8,659 nt of DNA from an uncultured Chloroflexota bacterium (lineage in GTDB: Bacteria; Chloroflexota; Anaerolineae; Aggregatilineales; Phototrophicaceae). The stretch's first letter is position 1, and each line of letters begins with the position of its first letter. Below, in pieces: positions 1 through 6,416 of the stretch. The stretch is from assembly GCA_903904765.1 (NCBI GenBank), contig CAIVEA010000486.1, forward strand, positions 1 to 8,659, given 5' to 3'. Below the pieces are notes generated by a model, which saw only the letters and a list, made by a program, of their open reading frames with translations, did no database searches and was not told the origin of the DNA. Made by a program: the position numbers and the translations under genes.

Positions 1-30
1 GCTGGTGCAGGGGGAGGGGGGCGGAGTCGG

Positions 31-228
31 TCATGCGCCGTACTTACGCGCCTCGCTCGATGCCACGCGCATCACTTCCAGCATTTCTTCCCACTCTTCG
101 CGCAGCAGATGGAGCGTGACCGAGTTGAACTCCACATGAAAGACGCGCTCGCCGTCCGGTTCTTCCGAGAGCCACACGCCGAAGTTTTCGGTTTCAATCA
201 AATTGTGCATGGGAATGTCGTCAGACAT
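31..228 (-). CDS. Small acidic protein of unknown function (65 aa)
   Basis: I do not recognise this family. The 65-residue product begins MSDDIPMHNL and ends in RKYGA. It is acidic, with no signal peptide, membrane segment or Cys/His metal motif. Residues 17-41 look like two or three beta strands (around FGVWLSEE, RVFHVEF and SVTLHLL), followed by a helix from about residue 42 to 60 (REEWEEMLEVM), so a small beta-beta-alpha fold is plausible. I chose the ATG at 226-228 because GGAGG sits 7 nt upstream. The frame stays open upstream to 357, but that part lies inside the transporter gene and has no ribosome site. The start overlaps the stop of the AI-2E family gene (ATGTCTGA, 8 nt), so translation is probably coupled and the two proteins made together. 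Whether they interact is unknown. Confidence 0.75.
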   Translation of the reverse strand: MSDDIPMHNLIETENFGVWLSEEPDGERVFHVEFNSVTLHLLREEWEEMLEVMRVASSEARKYGA

Positions 229-1540
229 CCTGTTTCCTCCGGGTTTCCACCCAATCACGTATCTGATCGCCTGTACGGATGACCCACGCCTGTCCAGTCG
301 GCCACAATTGTCGCGCCGAACGCCGCACGGGGCGGCTGCTGACCGGGAAGGGATCACGATCCATCAGTTTACCATAGACGTACTGTGCGAACACCCGCAG
401 GCTGGCGATGACCGGCGCGGCGAGGATGATGCCCAGCAGCCCCGCCAGACTCGCTCCGGCGATGATGCCAACGATGACCACGAACGGGTGCAGGTTCAGG
501 CTGCCGCCCATGATGCGCGGGACGAGGATGATGGCCTCGATGTTTTGCAGCAGCGCCCAGATGATGATGACCATCAACGCGAACGGCGCACCTTCGAGGA
601 AGGGCAGCGTGTTCGATTGCGAGGTGAGCGCCAGCAGCGCCGCCGGGAAGATCGCCAAACCCGGCCCCATGCTAGGGATGAATTCCAGCAGACCGGAGAT
701 CAGGCCGAGGATGAGGGGGTTGGGCAGGCCGAGCAGCGTGGCAGCGATGAAGGCCGCCGTCCCCATGAACATCGCCAGCGTGAGCTGTCCGCGCAGGTAG
801 GCATTCCACACTTGACCGAGTTCGTATAACAGTCGCCGCAGATCGCCGCGATAGAGCGAGGGCGTGAGGGTGATGGCTTTTTCGATAAAGTCCGCGCCAT
901 CGCGCATGAGGAAGAACATCATCGAGAGCAAGAAGATCACGTTGATGACGGCGGTCAGCGCCCCGCCCACGAAGTTGAAGGCCGGCCCGGTGAGCGACCC
1001 GATGAACGATTGGGTAGCATCCACCAGATTCAAATCCTGCACCTGAAGCAGCTGGGTGAGATGCTGCACACCTGTCGCTTCGCGCAGGCGCTCCAGCGGG
1101 ATGAATGGTTGACCATTGAGCAAAATGGGATCGCCATTGAAGGTCAGCGGCTGGCTGAGCGTGTCTTCGAGGCTACGTTCCAGACTGCTAATAAGGGCGG
1201 GGATGCGCCGTCCAAATTCTTCCAACTGGCCGACCAGCACGGGTACGACCACGAGTAGCACGATGATGAATCCGGTGATAATGACCACATACGTCAACAG
1301 AACAGCCGCACTCCGGTGGCTGCTGCCGCGTAACGGGCCGATGGATGCGATCTTCGATTCGATGGCGTTGACCAGTGGTGTGAGCAGGTAGGCCAGCACG
1401 ATTGCCACGCCAATCATCGGAAGGATTTCGCTGACGCGCAGCATCAATAAGCCCAACACCAGCAGTAAGATGATGGCGACGCTACGCTTGGTTCGCATCG
1501 CCCACGGTGGCGAACTGAGGGGCGGGGGCAGAGTGTTCAC
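221..1540 (-). CDS. AI-2E/PerM family membrane transporter
   Basis: This is a 439-residue integral membrane protein of the AI-2E transporter (PerM, formerly UPF0118) family. Members are linked to export of autoinducer-2, to Na+/H+ antiport or to permease roles; the substrate here cannot be told from sequence. Hydrophobic segments lie at about residues 20-36, 40-58, 78-104, 192-212, 255-307, 318-340 and 350-380. A large soluble loop occupies about 105-190. The conserved signatures are present: EFIPSMGPG at 286-294 in the glycine-rich C-terminal half, and PRIMGGSLNLHPFVV at 341-355. Length is slightly above the usual 350-400 because of a basic cytoplasmic tail (about 390-439). The start is GTG with a weak GAGAAG 6 nt upstream. 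An in-frame ATG at 1496-1498 is possible but has no visible ribosome site. It is probably the first gene of a two-gene unit with the small gene it overlaps. Confidence 0.93.
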   Translation of the reverse strand: MNTLPPPLSSPPWAMRTKRSVAIILLLVLGLLMLRVSEILPMIGVAIVLAYLLTPLVNAIESKIASIGPLRGSSHRSAAVLLTYVVIITGFIIVLLVVVPVLVGQLEEFGRRIPALISSLERSLEDTLSQPLTFNGDPILLNGQPFIPLERLREATGVQHLTQLLQVQDLNLVDATQSFIGSLTGPAFNFVGGALTAVINVIFLLSMMFFLMRDGADFIEKAITLTPSLYRGDLRRLLYELGQVWNAYLRGQLTLAMFMGTAAFIAATLLGLPNPLILGLISGLLEFIPSMGPGLAIFPAALLALTSQSNTLPFLEGAPFALMVIIIWALLQNIEAIILVPRIMGGSLNLHPFVVIVGIIAGASLAGLLGIILAAPVIASLRVFAQYVYGKLMDRDPFPVSSRPVRRSARQLWPTGQAWVIRTGDQIRDWVETRRKQDV

Positions 1541-1555
1541 AACAACTTCTCGTTA

Positions 1556-1575
1556 ACCCCACTCATCGGCGGGGT
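1556..1575 (-). other. Small hairpin in the leader of the AI-2E family gene
   Basis: ACCCC (1556-1560) and GGGGT (1571-1575) form a 5-bp inverted repeat with a 10-nt loop. It lies immediately upstream of the GTG start at 1540, so on the minus strand it would be in the mRNA leader near the ribosome site. No convincing -10/-35 pair for this gene is visible. TATAGT (plus 1603-1608 region, read on the minus strand) is the best -10-like hexamer but has only a poor -35. The structure is short and may be chance. Confidence 0.25.
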
Positions 1576-1636
1576 GCTATATTCGGTGGACGACTGTTAT
1601 TAACTATACACCGTACATGGCAAAAAGTTACTGTTT

Positions 1637-1670
1637 CCATAGCGGAATGGATTCATTGGCATAGCTATGG
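1637..1670. repeat. Inverted repeat in a divergent intergenic region, possible operator
   Basis: CCATAGC (1637-1643) is repeated inverted as GCTATGG (1664-1670). The right arm is itself part of a perfect 10-bp palindrome, CATAGCTATG (1660-1669). The site lies between two divergently transcribed genes, about 100 bp upstream of each start, where a dimeric regulator could bind. Nothing in the window identifies such a regulator. Confidence 0.3.
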
Positions 1671-1766
1671 AGCGAGGGGCGGTTTGGCACAGGAAATGCT
1701 TTTGAGAGCTATTGTGGACTCTCATGAACCAGTTGTGAATTTTCTGATATGTGTGATTTCATGCGC

Positions 1767-1795
1767 TTGCCAAGCCGTCTATTTGGCCTGATAAT
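1767..1795 (+). promoter_or_regulatory. Sigma70-type promoter for the repeat-containing membrane protein
   Basis: TTGCCA (1767-1772) and GATAAT (1790-1795) are each one mismatch from, or close to, the housekeeping consensus and are separated by the ideal 17 bp. Transcription would start near 1802. This leaves only about 8 nt before the ATG at 1810 and about 26 nt before the in-frame ATG at 1828, which favours the second start. Confidence 0.6.
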
Positions 1796-1809
1796 ACAAA
1801 AACCTGTTC

Positions 1810-2544
1810 ATGAGCGCGTTGAGGATCATGAGCCAGAACCCACCTGAACCCCCTTTGCCCGACTCCGATCCGTTTGGTGATTTCATCAATCACGAGATGG
1901 ACTTCGGCGTAGATAAGCCGCGTCCTTCGGCCTTTGGTGGATTCGGTCAGGCGCTGCCGCCGCGTCCTTCGTCTTTCCCCCCGTTCGATTTTGACGACGA
2001 CGATGATGATGATGATGTGATTCTGGATGATGGGGATACCGACCAGATCAATTCCAATCCGTTTTCCTCTCCGCCGAAGCGCCTCCAACCGCCGCAGTCA
2101 CCCTTTGGCAAAACGCCGTTTGGCGGGTTGCCGGGTTCCAGTTCGGGCAAGTCACCCTTCGGCAAAACGCCGTTCGGAGGATCGTCCAGTTCCAGTTCCA
2201 GCAAGTCGTCTTTCAGCAAAACGCCGTTTGGCGGGTTGCCGGGTTCCAGTTCGGGCAAGTCACCCTTTGGCAGTCCGTTTGGTCGCTCGCCGCAACCTGT
2301 AACCCCGCCGCCGCCAAAGGGTTTTTCATTGCTCAAGGCTTTTGACCGTGATGTGATGAGTTTGCGGTTGCGCTGGAGTCTGTTTGATTTCTTGTTTATG
2401 TTCGCGCTCGCGGTGCTGTTCCTGCTGAGTCTGTACTACATCGAAACGCTGCCTGCCGCCAACAACCTTCAGGCCACTGTGGAGGCGCAAGCCACGCAAA
2501 TCTACGAGTTGCAGGCCACCCTGAGCGCCACCGCACAGCCCTAG
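1810..2544 (+). CDS. Low-complexity single-pass membrane protein with poly-Asp tract and 18-residue FG-type repeats
   Basis: I do not recognise a family. The 244-residue frame has four visible parts. Residues 1-100 are Pro/Phe/Asp-rich and disordered, with a run of eight Asp (62-69). Residues 101-154 are three tandem 18-residue repeats of the type KTPFGG...SS..KSPFG, followed by SPFGRSPQP and a proline run (165-169). A single membrane helix spans about 189-211, preceded by basic residues (RLRLRW). A short C-terminal segment (about 217-241) has coiled-coil-like spacing (NLQATVEAQATQIYELQATL). The basic flank suggests the disordered part is cytoplasmic and the coiled coil outside. There is no signal peptide. 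An ATG at 1828 (MSQNPPEP) is a likely alternative start, with GAGG 3 nt upstream and a better fit to the predicted transcript start. The gene stands alone, with its own promoter and a terminator just downstream. Function unknown; a scaffold or localisation role is only a guess. Confidence 0.75.
   Translation: MSALRIMSQNPPEPPLPDSDPFGDFINHEMDFGVDKPRPSAFGGFGQALPPRPSSFPPFDFDDDDDDDDVILDDGDTDQINSNPFSSPPKRLQPPQSPFGKTPFGGLPGSSSGKSPFGKTPFGGSSSSSSSKSSFSKTPFGGLPGSSSGKSPFGSPFGRSPQPVTPPPPKGFSLLKAFDRDVMSLRLRWSLFDFLFMFALAVLFLLSLYYIETLPAANNLQATVEAQATQIYELQATLSATAQP
2107..2268 (+). repeat. Three tandem 54-bp repeats inside a coding region
   Basis: Units begin at 2107, 2161 and 2215, exactly 54 bp (18 codons) apart, so the reading frame is preserved. 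Units 1 and 3 differ only at their first and last base (52 consecutive identical bases), while unit 2 has diverged to a Ser-rich version. Partial SPFG-coding remnants flank both ends. The near identity at third codon positions between outer units suggests recent duplication or gene conversion. Confidence 0.95.
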
Positions 2545-2559
2545 TAAGCGGCACTAATG

Positions 2560-2592
2560 AAAAGCGGAGAGGCTCATCACCTCTCCGCTTTT
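2560..2592. terminator. Bidirectional intrinsic terminator between convergent genes
   Basis: A perfect 13-bp stem (AAAAGCGGAGAGG at 2560-2572 with CCTCTCCGCTTTT at 2580-2592) encloses a 7-nt loop, CTCATCA. The four A's on the left and four T's on the right give a U tract in either transcript. It lies 15 nt after the stop of the plus-strand gene and 22 nt after the stop of pnp, so it can end both convergent transcripts. Confidence 0.93.
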
Positions 2593-2614
2593 GATTCCGC
2601 TTGCTGCTGCCGGT

Positions 2615-4915
2615 TTAGTAGCGCGGGCCGCGATCCCCACCGCGATCGCCGCCTCTGTCACCACCACGATCACCGCCGCGATAGCCACCACCGCCACCAC
2701 GACGATCACCACCGCCGCCGCCGCGACGATCACCGCCGCCACTGGGCGCACGACGGTCACGGGCGCGGGCTTCTTCCGCCGTCCAGCCTTCCAGCACGGC
2801 CTGACGGCTGAGGCGAACCTTGCCGCCATCATCAATGTCCGTGACCATAACCATGATCTCGTCACCGATGCTCACTTCGCTCTCGACGGATTCCACGCGG
2901 TAGTCCGCCAATTGGGAGATGTGTACCATGCCTTCTTTGCGGGGCAGGAATTCCACGAAGCACCCGTAGGATTCGATGCGAGTCACGCGGCCGGTGTAAA
3001 TCTTGCCGATTTCCGCGTCTTCAGTCAGACCACGAATTTCGTCCAGCGCCTTCTGCGCCGATGGGCCTTCCGAACTGGAGACGAACACCGTACCATCTTC
3101 TTCGATGTCCACTTTCACGCCGGTACGTTCCTGAATGTCGCGCACGGTCTTGCCACCGGGGCCGATGACCGCACCGATTTTGTCCACGCTGATCTTCAGG
3201 CTGAGGATGCGCGGGGCAAAGTCGCTCAGGTCGGTGCGCGGCGCTTCGATGGCGCTCTTGATGACTTCCAGAATTTGCATACGGGCTTCACGCGCCTGTG
3301 TCAGCGCACGCGCCATGATTTCTTCCGAAACGCCCGTGATCTTGATGTCCATTTGCAGGGCGGTGATGCCTTTTTCAGTGCCGGCCACCTTGAAGTCCAT
3401 ATCGCCCAGATGATCTTCGTCACCCAGAATATCGGACAGGATCGCGAAATCCTTGCCTTCGAGGATCAGACCCATCGCAATCCCCGCCACCGGACGGGCA
3501 ATTGGCACGCCCGCGTCCATCAGGGCGAGGGTGCTGCCGCAAACGCTCGCCATCGAGGTGCTGCCGTTGGAGCTGAGTACTTCGCTCACGAGGCGAATGG
3601 TGTACGGGAACTTGTCCGGCGGGGGGATCATGTTACGCAGGGCGGTTTCGGCCAGCGCACCATGCCCGATTTCACGGCGCTTCGGCCCACGCAGCGGCGC
3701 GGTTTCGCCGGTGCTGTAGGGCGGGAAGTTGTAGTGGTGCATGTAGCGCTTGTTCTCTTCCGGGCTGAGTCCGTCCAACTCCTGCGAGTCGCCGGGTGTA
3801 CCCAGAGTCGCCAGCGTCAGGACCTGCGTCTGACCGCGCTTGAACAGCCCCGTGCCATGCACACGCGGGATCACGCCCACTTCCGCCGACAGAGGGCGGA
3901 TGGTGGTGTAGTTGCGTCCATCGGGGCGCACGCCGTCTTCCAGAATGCGGCGGCGCACTTCCTTCTTGACCACTTCGCTGAAGGCTTCACGGGCATCGCC
4001 CAGTTCAATCGCTTCATCAGGGTCAGTCAGGCCCTCATTACGCTCGGTCAGGAAGCCTTCCAGTTCCTCGCGCAGCGCGTCCAGCGCCTCGTTGCGCCCG
4101 TCGCGTTCGGTCTTTTCGATGATGATCTGGCGGATTTTTTCCTGCGTGCGTTCGCTGACTTCAGCCGCCAGCGCCGCATTACTGGCCGCCGGAATGTAGC
4201 TCGCCTTGGGTTTGCCGATGGCGGCACGCATCTCGTTGATGACCGCGATCACTGGCTGAATGCTCTGGTGCGCCAGCTTGAGGGCTTCGAGCATAGTCGC
4301 TTCGTCCACTTCACGCGCACCGCATTCGACCATATTGATGGCATCGGCAGTACCGGCCACGCGCAGGTCGAGTTCGTTCTTCGCCATCTGCTGCAAAGTG
4401 GGGTTGACCACCAGCTTGCCGTCCACCAGCGCGATGCGAACGCCCGCTACCGGGCCGCCCCAAGGGACGTTCGAGATGTGCATGGCGGCGCTGGCAGCGA
4501 TAATCGCCAGCATATCCACCGGATGCACCTGATCGTGGCTGTAGCAGGTGACGATGACCTGCACTTCGTTACGCATGTCGTCCGCGAACAACGGGCGCAT
4601 GGGGCGGTCAACCACGCGGGAAGTCAGGATGGCCTGTTCCGACGGGCGGCTTTCGCGGCGGAAGAAGCTGCCGGGGATGCGACCAGCCGCGTACATCTTC
4701 TCTTCATAGTCCACGCTCAGCGGGAAGAAATCCACCCCCTGACGGGCGTTTTTGCTCATGGTGGCGGTGGCGAAGACGACGGTATCGCCATGCCGCACCA
4801 GCACCGCGCCGCCAGCCTGTTCAGCCAGCTTGCCCGTTTCGAGCGTGATTTGATCGCTGCCGTATTGAGCAGTGAAGCGGTGGGTTGTTCCCATAGGACT
4901 CTTGATCGTTTCCAC
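2615..4915 (-). CDS. pnp: Polyribonucleotide nucleotidyltransferase (PNPase) with Gly/Arg-rich C-terminal tail
   Basis: PNPase is a trimeric cytoplasmic 3'-to-5' exoribonuclease that degrades RNA with inorganic phosphate to release nucleoside diphosphates; the reverse reaction adds tails. The 766-residue product has the full family layout: first RNase PH domain (about 12-145, with the RNA-contacting FFRRE at 84-88), helical linker (about 150-320), second RNase PH domain (about 325-555), KH domain (about 565-625, GPGG loop at 585-588) and S1 domain (about 635-705). Catalytic residues match E. coli D486, D492 and K494 as D501, D507 and K509 in [13 protein letters not shown]. After the S1 domain an Arg/Gly/Asp tail runs from about 717 to the end, with repeated GGDR units. 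It makes the protein longer than E. coli PNPase (711 aa). The start is GTG, with AGGAGG 4 nt upstream; the ATG at codon 8 has no such site. It lies downstream of rpsO, as in many bacteria. Confidence 0.98.
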   Translation of the reverse strand: METIKSPMGTTHRFTAQYGSDQITLETGKLAEQAGGAVLVRHGDTVVFATATMSKNARQGVDFFPLSVDYEEKMYAAGRIPGSFFRRESRPSEQAILTSRVVDRPMRPLFADDMRNEVQVIVTCYSHDQVHPVDMLAIIAASAAMHISNVPWGGPVAGVRIALVDGKLVVNPTLQQMAKNELDLRVAGTADAINMVECGAREVDEATMLEALKLAHQSIQPVIAVINEMRAAIGKPKASYIPAASNAALAAEVSERTQEKIRQIIIEKTERDGRNEALDALREELEGFLTERNEGLTDPDEAIELGDAREAFSEVVKKEVRRRILEDGVRPDGRNYTTIRPLSAEVGVIPRVHGTGLFKRGQTQVLTLATLGTPGDSQELDGLSPEENKRYMHHYNFPPYSTGETAPLRGPKRREIGHGALAETALRNMIPPPDKFPYTIRLVSEVLSSNGSTSMASVCGSTLALMDAGVPIARPVAGIAMGLILEGKDFAILSDILGDEDHLGDMDFKVAGTEKGITALQMDIKITGVSEEIMARALTQAREARMQILEVIKSAIEAPRTDLSDFAPRILSLKISVDKIGAVIGPGGKTVRDIQERTGVKVDIEEDGTVFVSSSEGPSAQKALDEIRGLTEDAEIGKIYTGRVTRIESYGCFVEFLPRKEGMVHISQLADYRVESVESEVSIGDEIMVMVTDIDDGGKVRLSRQAVLEGWTAEEARARDRRAPSGGGDRRGGGGGDRRGGGGGYRGGDRGGDRGGDRGGDRGPRY

Positions 4916-4962
4916 AATTCCTCCTCACAAACAAAAGGCGGCAGACAGGGACTGGAAAATGA

Positions 4963-4999
4963 GGCTAAATTGGTTTTAGCCGCAGGTTCCAATTCCTGC
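4963..4999 (-). promoter_or_regulatory. Two small hairpins in the pnp mRNA leader
   Basis: On the minus strand the leader contains GCAGG/CCTGC (5-bp stem, plus 4982-4986 and 4995-4999) followed by GGCTAAA/TTTAGCC (perfect 7-bp stem with 5-nt loop, plus 4963-4969 and 4975-4981). Both lie after the rpsO terminator and before the pnp ribosome site. In E. coli, pnp is autoregulated through a leader stem cut by RNase III and then destabilised by PNPase. The stems here are much shorter, so equivalence is inference. A weak promoter-like pair (TTGGAA, 17 bp, TTTAGC) overlaps the same stretch. Confidence 0.35.
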
Positions 5000-5016
5000 T
5001 CCGCCGCACATGAGCG

Positions 5017-5045
5017 AAAAAGGATACCCCGGAAGCGGGGCATCC
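5017..5045 (-). terminator. Intrinsic terminator between rpsO and pnp
   Basis: Read on the minus strand, GGATGCCCCG (plus 5036-5045) pairs with CGGGGTATCC (plus 5022-5031) around a CTTC loop. This gives a 10-bp stem with one G.T pair, followed directly by TTTTT (plus 5017-5021). It lies 32 nt after the rpsO stop. It should end or attenuate rpsO transcription, so pnp depends on readthrough or on a promoter in the 100 nt that follow. Confidence 0.88.
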
Positions 5046-5077
5046 CTTACAAATAGGCAAAAGTCCCTCGATAGCGA

Positions 5078-5347
5078 CTAGCGACGCAGCCCCAGCTTGG
5101 CGATGATGTCGCGGTAGGTATCCGGGCTAACCTTGCTCAGGTACTTCAGATGACGGCGGCGTTGACCAACCAGCTTGAGCAGACCGCGACGCGAGTGTTC
5201 GTCATGGCGGTGCGTGCGAAGGTGATCGGTCAGCTGATTGATGCGCGTGGTGAGTAGCGCCACCTGAACTTCGGGCGAACCCGTGTCCTTCTCGTGCCGC
5301 GCATAGTCCTGCATGATGATCTGCTTGGAATTCTTATCAATAGGCAT
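5078..5347 (-). CDS. rpsO: 30S ribosomal protein S15
   Basis: S15 is a primary binding protein of the 30S subunit. It contacts 16S rRNA helices 20-22 and starts assembly of the platform. The 89-residue product is full length for the family (88-89 aa) and carries the conserved [13 protein letters not shown] (21-33), the [10 protein letters not shown] block and the RRRHLKYL segment that contact rRNA. The ATG start is preceded by GGGGGGA with a 7-nt spacer. Promoter, leader hairpin and downstream terminator are all visible, so this is a discrete transcription unit upstream of pnp. The leader may mediate autogenous control by S15. Confidence 0.98.
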   Translation of the reverse strand: MPIDKNSKQIIMQDYARHEKDTGSPEVQVALLTTRINQLTDHLRTHRHDEHSRRGLLKLVGQRRRHLKYLSKVSPDTYRDIIAKLGLRR

Positions 5348-5377
5348 GTCAGCGTCCCCCCATAAAGTGTGTCACCG

Positions 5378-5400
5378 AGCCGACTGGACGTTAGCCGGCT
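5378..5400 (-). promoter_or_regulatory. rpsO leader hairpin, candidate S15 autoregulatory site
   Basis: On the minus strand AGCCGGC (plus 5394-5400) pairs with GTCGGCT (plus 5378-5384) to give a 7-bp stem with one internal G.U pair next to a G-C pair and a 9-nt loop. It lies in the leader of about 70 nt between the rpsO promoter and the ribosome site. S15 is known to recognise a G.U/G-C step in 16S rRNA helix 22 and to bind its own mRNA leader in several phyla with unrelated structures. Assignment here is inference from the motif and position. Confidence 0.45.
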
Positions 5401-5423
5401 GGTCTAAGCTTTTCACAAGCCGC

Positions 5424-5453
5424 ATTATAGCAGAGGCATCGAATCAACGACAA
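5424..5453 (-). promoter_or_regulatory. Promoter for rpsO
   Basis: On the minus strand a perfect TATAAT (plus 5424-5429) has TTGTCG (plus 5448-5453) 18 bp upstream. Transcription would begin near 5417, leaving a leader of about 70 nt before the rpsO start. Confidence 0.65.
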
Positions 5454-5480
5454 TCCTCAAGAATTAGGGGATATATTCAA

Positions 5481-5586
5481 TGCCCTCACCCTCAGGGTTG
5501 AAGGATTTAAGAATTGCGTAACCCGCTTACTCCCCTTCGCCATGAGTGAGAATAGGAGGGGGATTAAGGGTGATTTTCCTAAATCC
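5481..5586. repeat. Gene-free stretch with remnants of an imperfect intergenic palindrome
   Basis: The 348 nt between the divergent starts at 5347 and 5696 contain no credible gene. Part of it has palindromic structure: TCACCCT (5486-5492) is inverted as AGGGTGA (5567-5573), with an inner TCCCC (5531-5535) inverted as GGGGA (5559-5563). A competing pair, GGATTTA (5503-5509) and TAAATCC (5580-5586), crosses the first. This resembles a decayed copy of the CCCTCACCC...GGGTGAGGG palindromes common in Chloroflexota intergenic DNA, by general familiarity. From 5590 to 5695 I see only a weak promoter-like pair for the next gene (TTGCCG at 5644-5649 with GTTAAT at 5665-5670, spacer 15). Confidence 0.4.
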
Positions 5587-5695
5587 GAATGTACTCCATC
5601 GAGGGATAGGGGGTGGGTGAAAGGACGTTTGAAGGGCTGCCACTTGCCGCTGTTCGGGGAAATGGTTAATCTTTAAGAGAAGACTGCTGCGGTGT

Positions 5696-6106
5696 ATGAT
5701 CTTGAGTGAATTGAAAGTTGCTGGGATTCTGAGAAGTATGCCAACCAATACCGCTTCGCGCATGATGGATGATATCGAACCGGCACTGCTGGTGTTTTTG
5801 CAAGAGAAAGTCAATTCGTTCGTCAAATGGGACCTAGTACGGTTTTTCCACGATAACCCCCATGCGGCGGATACCGTCGAGAATATCGCTCGTTATACCG
5901 GACGTGTTTCGCAGCAGATTGGCGGCGAGGTGACTGAACTGGTGCAGGCGGGCGTGCTGGAACAACAGGCGGCGGGCAACCAGACGATTTACACCCTGTC
6001 GCGCAATGCCGAGATGCGCAAGTTGATTCGTTCGTTCGTATTGGCCTGTGATGATCGCAACTTCCGTGTGTGGGCGATTTCGCAGGTCATTCGCAGTATG
6101 CGGTAG
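5696..6106 (+). CDS. Winged-helix DNA-binding domain protein
   Basis: The 136-residue product has a winged helix-turn-helix pattern resembling MarR/ArsR-like regulators. There is a helix at about 40-52 (NSFVKWDLVRFF), then TVENIARYTG (60-69) and a recognition helix GRVSQQIGGEVTELVQAGVLEQ (69-90). The VLEQQ...TIYTLS strands (87-102) form the wing. A basic C-terminal helix follows (105-136). No effector domain, cysteine switch or membrane segment is seen, so it is a bare DNA-binding unit of a type that may sense through a partner or simply dimerise. The start is uncertain: the ATG at 5696 has only AGAGAAG 13 nt away, and in-frame ATGs at 5738 and 5762 would remove a poorly structured N-terminus. 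It ends 6 nt before the next gene and is probably co-transcribed with the two membrane proteins. Family and target are unknown. Confidence 0.75.
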   Translation: MILSELKVAGILRSMPTNTASRMMDDIEPALLVFLQEKVNSFVKWDLVRFFHDNPHAADTVENIARYTGRVSQQIGGEVTELVQAGVLEQQAAGNQTIYTLSRNAEMRKLIRSFVLACDDRNFRVWAISQVIRSMR

Positions 6107-6112
6107 TACCCT

Positions 6113-6406
6113 GTGGCCGCTATTTCCGTCAGCCAACTGCTCACGCTGTATACATGGTTTCCGCTGGCGGTGCTGCTGGTATTTCTGTTGTTCATCGCTC
6201 GTTTCTATCAAAAATCCTCCTCCGAGATCACTTACTATCGCCTGTACATTGTGCCGATTATCTTTTTTGGCGCTTCCACTGTACGCTATGCCAGTATCAA
6301 CCAGTTGGCAGGGGATGTACTGGGTGACTTGTTGATGGGGACAGGCGGCTTGTTTCTGGTTCTCCTTTCGGTCTATTTGCTTCATTTGATGACTCGTAAT
6401 CGCTGA
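6113..6406 (+). CDS. Small three-helix membrane protein of unknown function
   Basis: I do not recognise this 97-residue protein. It has three hydrophobic segments (about 8-29, 43-57 and 70-92). The basic loop ARFYQK...YYR after the first segment and the TRNR tail suggest an outside N-terminus and inside C-terminus. It starts with GTG only 6 nt after the previous stop and has no clear ribosome site, which suggests translational coupling to the winged-helix gene. The gene downstream starts 10 nt after its stop, giving a tight operon. Its second half aligns by eye with the next protein around YYR...VR (42-58), so the two may share ancestry. There are no catalytic or metal motifs. Confidence 0.68.
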   Translation: MAAISVSQLLTLYTWFPLAVLLVFLLFIARFYQKSSSEITYYRLYIVPIIFFGASTVRYASINQLAGDVLGDLLMGTGGLFLVLLSVYLLHLMTRNR

Positions 6407-6416
6407 GGGAACGCGC

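Noticed and set aside
203..829. A 208-codon plus-strand frame opposite the AI-2E family gene
   Set aside because: Its translation is dominated by Asp, Arg, Gln and Glu from antisense codons of a membrane protein, and the real gene on the other strand has clear family motifs.
1947..2336. A minus-strand frame opposite the repeat region with PPNGVLPKGDLPELEPG repeats
   Set aside because: The repeats are just the antisense of the 54-bp units. The plus strand has the promoter, the membrane helix and the terminator, so it is the coding strand.
2618..2767. The short GC-rich near-repeats near the pnp end as a CRISPR or dispersed DNA repeat
   Set aside because: They are in-frame codons for the Gly/Arg/Asp tail with degenerate units and no spacers, so they are a protein-level repeat.
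2591..5056. An 821-codon open frame on the plus strand, antisense to all of pnp
   Set aside because: It mirrors pnp codon bias in a high-GC gene, is rich in His, Arg and Ala, has no domain pattern or ribosome site, and runs through the rpsO-pnp terminator. It is a shadow frame.
5349..5363. A four-codon upstream frame (ATG GGG GGA CGC TGA on the minus strand) ending 1 nt before rpsO
   Set aside because: Its ATG overlaps the G-rich ribosome site of rpsO and has none of its own. It is probably chance.
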